Shown here: piece after piece, positions 49,832-60,700 of the stretch
How positions within the stretch are numbered: position 1 is the first letter of the stretch
Layout: every line of letters begins with the position of its first letter
DNA from: Mugil cephalus
Taxonomy: Eukaryota; Chordata; Actinopteri; Mugiliformes; Mugilidae
DNA length: 64,000 bases
Assembly: GCF_022458985.1 (NCBI RefSeq)
Contig: NC_061774.1
Location: forward strand, 13,134,616-13,198,615
Direction of reading: 5' to 3'
Program-made: the position numbers and the translations under genes
The notes under the pieces: model-generated
Seen by the model: the letters and a program-made list of their open reading frames with translations, nothing else
What the model was told of the DNA's origin: nothing
Databases searched by the model: none

Positions 49832-52280
49832 TTAAGGTGCAGAATCTCTCATTTCAACCATCATGACAGAGTTCTCTGGAGATTCCAGTGTTTGTGGGAC
49901 AACTGAGCCTTCAGCTTTTCCTTGTCTCTTTTTCTTCCAGGCAGAAAAGACGAAAATCCCAATTAACAAGAGAATTATCACAGCTGCTTTCAACGCACAT
50001 ATGATGGACATGTGACCTGTTCAGAGACACAAACGTCACATGTCAGGGTGAAGCTGTGACAGGAGAGTTTTCATTTTATTTGTTAAGTAAAGTTTAATTT
50101 ACGAATGTACCATAGTTCATCACTGATGACAGTTGGATTGAAGGATTTATTTGACACTATGGTCGTTTACTTACCCAAACTAGTGGTAGGGACAGTAGTT
50201 GGGGCAGTTGTAGGGGCAGTGGTTGGAGCAGTGGTAGGGGCAGTAGTTGGGTTAATACACAGTGTGTTATTGTCTTCAAACACCCACTCTGATATGTGTG
50301 TCCCATTAGGTAAGGTGCAGTTGATGAATATGAAGCCTATGAACAAACAAAGATCATTTATGACTGATGTTATGAAAACAACATGATTACCAGGTTATTT
50401 CTCATCATGTTGTCACTCACCACAGGTAGAGATCCTCTCTCCTCTGGAGACATTACTGATGTGATTCCTGACTGAACAGACCAGATGTCCTGAGACGTCT
50501 TGTTTCAGAGTGATGACGTTAGTCTCATTATTTCCAGGAAGGAGCTCAGCGTCTGTCACTGAGTGGGCCATCCAGAGTCCAGCTGTACTGAGGACTGTCC
50601 CCTCCATCAGAGGAGCAGGACACCCTCTTCTCTCCATGGACAGACACTCAGGGACCAGATGGACAGAGGACACCGGAGCTGAGAGAAACACACACAGATG
50701 ACTGTTGATAACAAGGTAATAAAATAAATAATAAATAAATACAGAAACATGCAGAATATAAAGTATATTATTTAGACTCTGACTGTAACAGTAATGAAGG
50801 AGGATTCAGTTCAGGACTGTTATATTTGTTTTCACTAGTGAACCTAAAAACTGGTAAGTGAATGTAAGATATCTTTGTTTGTACACAAATCAATACAATT
50901 TGAGATTTTGATCTGTCAATATGACTTAATTTCTCAGGAGTAGAAAAAAATATTTTACCTTCAATAAACAACTGTAGAGTCTGTTCAGATAATGTTGATC
51001 CATTTGAGTCAGTGATTATCAGATCATATTGACCAATGTCATTCCTGCTCAGGTCATTGATCCTAAATGTTCCATCACTGGGATTAAAGACAGATCTGTC
51101 TTTTATCAAATTAGTTATGATCGTTTTGTTTCTCCATCTTAATATTACTGATGATCCCTTTTTCATTTCACATCTAAATATTTCTAAGGCGTTGTCCATC
51201 AGTCTGATGACCACAGTTCCTCCCAAAGCTCCATAACACTGAGCTCCACTCTGTCTGCCATCACAGTAAGTTTCTCCACCTGTGAATTAAAACATTGAGA
51301 GTATTTCATTTCTACCACTATGAAGCATAATTGTTGCAATATTTCAGTCAATGCATTGACCTAAAACAGACTTATAGTGGTTTTACTCTCTCAGACTAAA
51401 CAATCAATCAAACATTGTATTTTCTGCTGCTGAGCATTTCACAGGTCAGTGGTTGGAAAACTGCTGTGATTCATTTAACAACATTAATCTGTTAAACAGA
51501 GTTTTTACATTAGTTGAATTCAAGCAGTAATTACAGACCTGTGTGTGTCAAACTGAGTTAAACCCATCAAATTATCTGTTGGTTCATTTTATGAATAAAT
51601 GTGAATAAAATGATTAATAATGTAGAATCATTTGAATCAGTAGTGCAGCCAATGAAACTAAGAGATGTGAATGTGTCACTCAGAGTGGGTAGGCAGTATG
51701 TAGCTACAAGGAAGTGTTGGAACAAGGACATATAAGGCATTATATCTGTCACTGGTTTTGTTCATCAGGTTTACTCAACAAAGTTACAGAGGCTCAAGGC
51801 CACATGAAGCACAATGTAACAGCAGAGTTACACAAATATAATTTATCATCCTTAGTTGGTCTCTGATACATCACTATTGTTTCTTGTCCTTCCTCCAAAG
51901 TGTAAATCTCTCAGTTGTGACTTTCTCCAAACTAGAAAGAATTCACTGAGACCATGTCTGTGTCACAACCTCAAAGACACAAAGCATCAATCTTAATCTT
52001 TTCTCTGTAGATATTTTGGGAGACAAGCTGTCTTCACTTTGTGGAAAGTTACAAACTAAAGCCGTGTGTATAAGAGACTATCATGTCATCTTCATTGTCC
52101 TCAATCAAACTGTTTGATAAACGTGAGACTTTCAAACCTCCTTTCAGAACCAGTTAACAAGAAGTTTAACATTTCACTCATCCACTAAACCATCTTTAGA
52201 AACCTGAATAAAGTACCACGTCAATATCTCACCATGAGAGACTCCAAGTATCATCAGCATCAGTCAACCACAGCTTCCAT
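49832..52280 (-). pseudogene. Family A unit 7: broken signal exon, compensated frameshift in C2
   Basis: Exons: 52280-52233 (signal), 51279-50959 (V-like, open), 50678-50421 (C2-like), 50336-50175 (stalk), 50016-49832 (TM/tail). The MEAVVG exon lacks one base near 52264 and ends in TGA after MEAVVD. In the C2 exon a one-base loss near 50637 (CCATGGACAG) is followed by a one-base gain near 50566 (GAGTGGGCCATCC). Total length stays 258, but about 25 codons are read in another frame, removing the VSC cysteine and the Trp. The whole transcript stays open if the spare first exon at 54175-54223 is used. The V domain also differs more than in other units (IITDSNGSTLSEQTL). Confidence 0.6.
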
Positions 52281-54168
52281 GTCTCCTTTCTCTTCACACT
52301 CTGTTCAGTCACTCAGCAGCTTTCAAACTTTATCTAATTCCTCCCAAAGTCAAACCTATGTACCCTGCTCTCAACAGAAAGCAGTGTGTTGTGGTAGTGA
52401 TCAGCCTCAGAGGAGAGTGTGTGAAATGTGCACAACGTTGTTTCTAACTTCTCGTTATATGAAGAAAAAAGAAAGGGAGGCAGTATCAACTTTCTTCCTT
52501 TTTTAGCCTCAGTTCAACAAGTGTGTTTTTCTGTGTGGGTGGACTAAATGAAACATCCTCCTTCTGAGACTGACAGCTGATATTTCTAAGACACCATCAT
52601 GAACGTGTATCAAACTAGAAACATTTTAAAATGTCTCCTATTACTGATCAACCTTTTAAATCCTGTATGTGGAGAATCAAAACAAACTTATTGCTCAGTT
52701 TTTTATTTTAACTACAGTCATGTGTCTATTGTCTCATCTGTGTCAAACATAAATCTAGTAACACAACAGCAGCACTGCCACAACATCTCTGAAGATCATG
52801 ATGTTGACATTTTGGTGACATGATCTGATGTGTGTAAATTCATGTACAGTGTTAATTACTGAATTCATAGTCAAAGAGGAACATGATGCAGTCCAGTTCA
52901 ACCCAACACTAACTACGAGCTCAGAGGAGTGTGTGAAAACTTGACTGAGCAGGGCGTTGTATCTTTGTGATGCTGAGAAGAGGAACTGATGTGAGTTTTC
53001 TACCTCTTTTAGCCTTCAGTACAACAAGTGGGCCTTCATGTGTGATGGACTGAGTGGAAGAGAAGGAAATATCCGTCATTGTGACACTGACAGCTAACAG
53101 CATACATCCTACTCTGAACAGTTTGAAACGTCTCCTTTTACTGATCACCTTCACAAGAAGAGGTTTTACAAACACTGAACACAGAGAGGCAACAAAAAGG
53201 AAGTGAACATAACTTAACTCACCAAGAAAAGAAACCTCACAGTATTTTCAACATCCAAACAACCTGACACCACTAACAACATGGTTGACAAGACAGATAA
53301 TGAGAAAAACTTTTATCCATTCAACAAAGTTATAGTCAACCATTAAACTGGATCTTTTGATAGTCAACATGTAGACTGAATATTTTTATCATGAGGAAAC
53401 AGATATAAAGTCTCCATTTCTATCACAATGTAAAGCTGTCAACTGGAAATATATAATCATTTCAACTCTTTGAAATGATCTTCTCTTCTCTTACTTTTTT
53501 TTATATCTCTTTATTTGTTTTGTTTTTTTTACCTTTTTCTATTTCTGGACGGCCACATGAAAATGTTTTTAACTCGTGTCAAGATATGAAGTCAACAGCA
53601 CAGCCTTTATGAACCAGTAGAGGGAAACCTCTGACCTGCTAATAGGAGCCAAGATGTTTTAATTCAAAGTCAAGTTAATCTTCAGCAGTCACGAAATGTA
53701 CAATGTTGAACCATGGATAGAGGTCCCACAGTTGGACCTAAGACTGATCCATTACTGACACAGGCCAGGAAAGGAAATCTTCATGACTGCACATGGGCAA
53801 AGGAATAAACTCAACTGCAGTCCTTACAGTCCTGTGGCCTATCCACAACAGAACCAATGACAGTATGCAGACAGGAAGTTGGTCTCAACACAATCAAAAT
53901 TATGAAGCATTTGATTTAAATTATTAACAACCCAAAGACACATCCATATTCCAGTACTCGCAATTAAATATTTACATGGAAGAAACACAGTATTGTGAGG
54001 AACACTGTTCACAGCTGACTGACAAACACAAATAATCGATCTTGTGACTATGTGAAAATATATCTGTGGATGTATTTAACAGAATCTGAATTTATCGAAG
54101 ACAAAAACGACCACTGTTGGTTTTCAGTAGAGAAAAAGAAGAACAAAAAAGTAGAGATAGAAAAAACA
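52281..54168. other. 5' flank between unit 7 and its spare first exon
   Basis: Repeated flank as in 13818-16060 and 21826-23840. No gene seen. Confidence 0.45.
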
Positions 54169-54174
54169 TCTCAC

Positions 54175-54223
54175 CATGAGAGACTCCAAGTAGCATCAAC
54201 AACAGTTCAAACATAACTTTCAT
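54175..54223 (-). other. Spare first exon MKVMFELLLMLLGVSHG
   Basis: Intact 49-base signal-peptide exon with a GTGAGA donor and AGATAAA 50 bases upstream (54273-54279). Since the nearer MEAVVG exon of unit 7 is frameshifted, this is the only intact start available to that unit. Confidence 0.55.
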
Positions 54224-54439
54224 GTCTCCTCTCAGTTCAGCCTCTGTTGAGTCAGTCTGCAGCTTTAGAAAGTTTATCTAATTATCAGCTACAAGTGTCC
54301 CTTACTCTGCAGTGAGCTGTGTTACACAGAGGACTGTGTCCAAACTGGCACTATCGTAATGTTTTTGTGTGCTGAGAGCAGGAAATCATAATATAGACCC
54401 ATGTTTCAGTTCTTCCTGTGGTTACATTTAGTGGCTATA

Positions 54440-55106
54440 CACATTACACCATAGGTCTCCAACACAGAGTGTACAACCCCTAGGGGATTTGCGGAGGTAC
54501 TGCAGGGGGGTTCGCAAAATATTTGGTTGATTAGAATTTTTTATATTTATATTATTTTAATTTTCTGCCACAGATTTAAATTCATTTAAATACATATTAG
54601 CATGAATCCAACATATTTTAGTAAAGGAATAAATGGAAGATTTTACCTTTCAATCAGCATTCACTCATACAGGAGCTGTCTCAACAGTGCACTGTTTCAC
54701 ACAGAGCGCCTACTATTGTGCCCCAGCCACTCAAACGACCAAGCAAGCAGGACAAGTGTCCTACTTTGACCGACCACTGGCAATCAGTCAGCACGCACAC
54801 ACACAGAGCAACGATCTGATGTAAACATCAGTATTAACTGTAAAAACTTCATCAGCAGATCTCCGTTAAACGGTGGTGTGGTGTAATGAGCTGCTGTGAA
54901 ACCTGTAGCTTGGTGAACACAGGTGTGTCTGTGTGGATGAGAGGGGCTATTTTGGTCAGACAGGTGTGTTAATGAGAGAGACTCTGGTGATGAAGTTTAT
55001 TACACTTAATACCGATGTTTACATTTGATCGCTGCTGCTGCTGCCTCTACATGTCTTTCCAACAACCTTTAGGGAGGCCCAGCTTGCAGAACTTAGAGAA
55101 CCCCTG
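54440..55106. mobile_element. hAT-like (ZBED type) remnant, copy 4
   Basis: Same termini as 46570-47217. The right end CAGGGGTTCTCTAAGTTCTG reads on the minus strand. Confidence 0.5.
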
Positions 55107-55147
55107 AATCAGACAATACTCACATTCAAACTGGAGGAAATGTGACT

Positions 55148-56702
55148 TCAGGCAGTCATTGCTCCAGTGAGTGTCCTCATTTGTGATGCTTTGCTGAGGC
55201 CCTTACTGCCACTGACATAAAGCCCCTGATCACTGTGAGTCACTTCTTTCAGGACCAACGTTTTATCTCTGGTCCACTTGAACCGTGGATCCTTCACCTG
55301 CAGGCGAACAGTTAACAGGTTTAGGCAGCGCAACATCCAAACACAACAACAAGCATGGACACGCTTCCACTCACAGTGGTCTTATCCAGCAGGACACGTC
55401 TCGGCCCATCGGGGCTTGGCGTGAAAGTCACAATCCTCGACGTGGAGTCCACTGGCAGACTAAATTCCTTCCCGATGCACACCGTCTGGACTTTTTCTCT
55501 TTCACCTGTCAGTGTTAAAAGGAAAGTGAGCGACCTCTGCAGTGACTAGTTCTGTAGGTGAAAGATGAAATATTCATGTCGACTCACCTAATAAGTCCCA
55601 ACCTGCAGGTCGAGTATAAATAACATAATTAGTGGACTTCTCCACCTCACTGAGAAAGTTACAGTTCAGTTTCTATGGGTAGAGTTTACAGTCAGATGTA
55701 TAAAGGGAGTTACTGGCTGCACAGCAATGACAACCTCCTCAAGGTATATCAACGAATCACTGAAACGTGTCAAGTTTGAACTGATTTGTCTTTTTCAAGC
55801 TTTAATTCAGCAGTGTTAAAAGTGTTGAGTGCATTGTTAGAAATGACCAACTCTGCTAACTCTCGATGCTTTCAATAAAAAACACTTCATTGCACAATTT
55901 GTCTGGTATTGATCGTATTTACTTCTGACACATGTATAAGTATATTTCTTTTGTCTTTATTGTGCAATGAGACAGTGACAATGACAAAACAGTGACGGTG
56001 CTGCGACACGGACAGACAAAACTAAACAAATCAAAAAAGAGGAAATAACAATATTTATGGTCATATATGCGTGTGTGTATGTTTGCATGCGTATTAGTTG
56101 CGTTGTTGCACAGATGGTGATAATAAAAGTGATATTTAAGACAGTAATAATCCTAGTTACAGAGCTTGCAATGGAAATTTGTCAAGACAAAGAATTTCAT
56201 TATATTTCATTCTATTCTGTTCTGATCTTCATTTGTGTTAAATGACTGCGTAATGTATGATTTTCCTCCAAAAAAAAAAAAATAAATCAGTGAATTGCAA
56301 CACTCCAGATTCCAGAATTTAAGTGAAAAATAAATAAGATAAATAAACAGTGAATAGCACTAAAGGGGACAAATCGACTTCCTGGTTTTTATTTCGAATG
56401 TTTTGTTTTTTATTGAGGGATATCGGGATCCTGAAATCAGGTGACAGCCTTTATTGATTTATTTATTGACTGAGAAACCATTATTAGTGACTTTTGAATA
56501 TATTTATACTTAAACCTGCTAATAATTTAGCTGTTGGCTAATTAGAGTAGGATGCTAACACCAACACTATGTGATAAAAAAAAAAAGTGAACAATAAATT
56601 GAGGCATGTGTTAACAATGCAAACTAATTTCTTATTAATCAGGAACTTGCCCAAAGCCAGAGAAAGGGTTACGAGTGCAGTGAGGAGGAGGTAGAAGGAC
56701 AT
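55148..56702 (-). CDS. Truncated gene B copy 3: possible 110-aa secreted one-domain protein
   Basis: Exon 1 (56702-56651), exon 2 (55505-55375) and chimeric exon 3 (55297-55148) join to 110 residues, the same length as at 47259-48810 and with the same foreign C-terminus. The exon 1 donor reads GCAAGT instead of GTAAGT; GC donors are used at low frequency in vertebrates, so splicing could be weak or absent. The signal peptide is MSFYLLLTALVTLSLALG. Status between gene and pseudogene is open. Confidence 0.4.
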
Positions 56703-57029
56703 CGTCTCCTGTAAAAGACAGCCGTTTGGACTGTAAACATTCATCCCCACCCTCCTCTGAAAACCAGAGTCCGGGCGGGACACGGGTCAATCAGGACGCT
56801 ACGAAAGAGAGAGGCCAACGACGAAATGTGGTCATGCATGTGCAGAGGCGAATCCAGTTCAAGCCCGAAACAGCATCAGCGGCACTATCTAACCATGTCA
56901 TGTCTGCTGTTTGAAGCCATGTCCACTCAGGTGTCCAGCGCGCTCCTCAGACTCGGGACAGCATTTACAGGGATGTAAAGCGCCTTTCATTGATAACCAA
57001 CAATCCATCACACAGTCTGTGCAGCATCC

Positions 57030-57275
57030 AGTCTGAGCTCACCTGCAGGAAACCCGAGGCCACCGCTGGATATTTCTCAATGTTTATGTGGACGAGGAGG
57101 ACGCACACCGACGTCCTCTGCAGAGAGTCTGTATTCTCGGCGGCCACTACGCAAAGTGCGTCACGTGTTTGCTTGTTTTGCCCAGCTCCTGCGTATAAAA
57201 GCACTGAGCTACGTTTTGTAGGCGTTCGTGACGGGCTTTGCGCCAAGATTGAACCCAATACTTAATAGAACATGG
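57030..57275. promoter_or_regulatory. Copy 4 of the gene B promoter-like block
   Basis: TATAAAAG at 57194-57201 and the CACGTG region are unchanged from the 4.3 kb copy. Confidence 0.45.
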
Positions 57276-57368
57276 GATGAAATGATACGACGCTGACCTG
57301 GATTAAACATTTAAAGGATTGTTTGTATGTTCTTTGTCAAATTAAATCACAGGTGGTTTGATAAAATA

Positions 57369-57694
57369 CAGCTGTGGAAAAAAGTTTTCAGACACCCAGT
57401 GCATTTGTGTAATATTTTATTAAGAATCACTCTTAGATCTTCAAGTGCATTTTTTTAGTACAGTCACACACAAAATACTAAACAGAACCAGTCATTAAAA
57501 ACTTAAAATTGATTGGTTCCATAAAAATACAGAGAAAGTTTGAATATTGGGTCATTTTGGTACCAGTGATCCACTAATGAAGGACGTGCTTTTTATTATA
57601 AGACACATTTTTCTGCTGCCGTGCTTCATATAAAGCCAGTACATTTGAAAGTTCTTCAGAGACAAAAACGGCTAAAATAATGAACCTAACGCGG
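57369..57694 (+). mobile_element. Truncated Tc1-like left end (unit 8)
   Basis: Same start and junction as in units 1, 3 and 7. Minus-strand AATAAA at 57421-57416. Confidence 0.6.
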
Positions 57695-57719
57695 ATGAAA
57701 TGTGTCGCTAGTTGTTGTT

Positions 57720-60700
57720 TTAAGGTGCAGAACCTCTCATTTCAACCATCATGACAGAGTTCTCTGGAGGTTCCAGTGTTCGTGGGACAGCTGAGCCTTC
57801 AGCTTTTCCTTGTCTCTTTTTCTTCCAGGCAAAAAAGACGAGAATCCCAATTAACAAGAGAATTATCACAGATACTTTCAACGCAGATATGATGGACATG
57901 TGACCTGTTCAGAGACACAAACGTCACATGTCAGGGTGAAGCTGTGACAGGAGAGTTTTCATTTTATTTTTTAAGTAAAGTTTAATTTACGAATGTACCA
58001 CAGTTCATCACTGGTCATAGTTTGATTGAAAGGGTTTATTTGACACTATGGTAGTCTACTTACCCAAACTAGTCGCAGGGGCAGTGGTTGGGGCAGTGGT
58101 AGGGGCAGTAGTTGGGGCAGTTGTAGGGGCAGTAGTTGGAGCAGTGGTAGGGGCAGTAGTTGGGTTTATACACAGTATGTAATTGGCTTCAAACACCCAC
58201 TCTGATATGTGTGTCCCATTAGGTAAGGTGCAGTTGATGAATATGAAGCCTATGAACAAGCAAAGATCATTTATGACTGATGTTATGACACCAACATGAT
58301 TACCAAGTTATTTCTCATCATGTTGTCACTCACCACAGGTAGAGATACTCTCTCCTCTGGAGACATTACTGATGTGATTCCTGACTGAACAGACCAGATG
58401 TCCTGAGACGTCTTGTCTCAGAGTGATGACGTTAGTCTCATCATTTCCAGAGAGGAGCTCAGCGTCTGTCACTGAGTGTCCATCCAGAGTCCAGCTGTAC
58501 TGAGGACTGTCCCCTCCTTCAGAGGAGCAGGACACCCTCTTCTCTCCATGGGACAGACACTCAGAGACCAGATGGACAGAGGACACCGGAGCTGAGAGAA
58601 ACACACACAGATGACATTTGATAACAAGGTAATTGTCTCTAAATAAATAAATACAGAAACATGCAGAATATAAAGTATATTATTTAGATTCTGACTGTAA
58701 CAATAATGAAGGAGGATTCAGTTCAGGACTGTTATATTTGTTTTCACTAGTGAACCTAAAAACTGGTAAGTGAATGTAAGATATCTTTGTTTGTACACAA
58801 ATCAATACAATTTGACATTTAGATCTGTCAATATGACTTAATTTCCCAGGAGTAGAAAAAAAATATTTTACCTTCAATAAACAACTGTAGAGTCTGTTCT
58901 TGTAATTCTTTTCCATTTGAGTCAAAGATTATCAGATCATATTGACCACTGTCATTCCTGCTCAGGTCATTGATCCTAAATGTTCCATCACTGGGATTAA
59001 AGCAGATCTGTCTTTAATCACATTAGTTAAAATCACTTTGTTTCTCCATCTTAATATTACTGGTGATCCCTTTTTCATTTCCCATCTATATGTTTCTAAG
59101 TCGTTGTCCATCAGTCTGATGACTACAGTTCCTCCCAAAGCTCCATAACACTGAGCTCCACTCTGTCTGCCATCACAGTAAGTTCCTCCACCTGTGAATT
59201 AAAACATTGAGAGTATTTCATTTCTACCACTATGAAGCATAATTGTTCCAATATTTCAGTCACATGCATTGACCTAAAACAGACTTAGTGTGTTTTTCTC
59301 TCTCAGACTAAACAATCAATCAAACATGTATTTCTGCTGCTGAGCATTTCACAGGTCAGTGGCTGGAAAACTGCTGTGATTCATTTAACAACATGAATCT
59401 GTTAAACAGAGTTTTTACATTAGTTGAATTCAACCAGTAATTACAGACCTGTGTGTGTCAAACTGAGTTAAACCCACCAAATTATCTGTTGGTTCATTTT
59501 TGAATAAATGTGAATAAAATGATTAATAATGTAGAATCATTTGAAGCAGTAGTGCAACCAATAAAAACTAAGAGATGTGAATATGTCAATCAGAGTGGGT
59601 AGGCAGTATGTAGCTACAAGGAAGTGTTGGAACAAGGACATATAAGGCATTATATCTGTCACTGGTTTGGTAACACTTTCTATGAAGGTTGTATTTATAA
59701 TGCCCTATGAATGCACTCATAATGTTTTATAAGGTGTCTATAAAGCATTATAATGGTCATTATTACCATCTATAAATATTCACAAGTCGTTATAACCAAC
59801 TTCATGATGCATTATGACAACTGGTTACGAATGATTATTAATTTTAATCTGAATAGTGCATTATAAATATGTCAATATCTGCCTAGTCACTTGTTAGTTT
59901 TATAATGCATCATAACTACTTTGCTTTGCTAAATGTGTATAGTGATGCATAATGACTTTTGACTTCGCCTACAGTGCTTTATGTCTGTAGTTATAGGTAT
60001 ATGTAATAAAGTTATAATAATGTATATATCTCCCTACAGCACACAGTTATAAACAGCTATGCAATATCATAAGTGCTATTTGTCAGCGCTAAGTAAAGTG
60101 ACAAGAATATGACACTATTATTAACAGATATAAGTTACTATGAGTAATTAAAAGGTGCAATGAACTAAGTCCTGAGTCTGGCATCTTTACCCCATATGCA
60201 CAATGTTAATATCATGGGTGTTATTTGTCAGCTTTAGGTAAATTAGAACAAATGAGGTGTTGTGGATATAAGACTATTATAAATAAATATGAGGCACAAT
60301 GAAATGAGAGCCTGGACAGTAAAGACAAAAGAAATGCATTTAGTTCACTTTATTTTCATTTAAACCAACACACATAATCAGAATGATTATCAACGCTCTG
60401 AGCACATTACACAAACACATGAAACACGTGAAACAGGCCACAAAAGTGGCACGGCGTGGTCCTAGAGATGTGGCTCTTAAAAGTGCCTTTGGTTGGTGAG
60501 GTGATTCAGGGTCAGAGGTCAGGAGATGGTTTGACAGCAACTACAAGAAGAACAGAGGCAAATCTTTAGTGCTCTAGCTGGGTTTGTTTTTATGCAGAAA
60601 GGTTTGATTGAAAACAAATAAACAGATCAGGGTTTTTTTTGTTTAAAGCAGCCTAATGAGACATTATGTTACCGCATATCATGCAGGCAGCGCAGATTAC

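Noticed and set aside
5211..58175. Direct repeats in the stalk exons as a CRISPR-like array
   Set aside because: They are 12-base coding repeats inside a spliced exon, without spacers, in a vertebrate genome.
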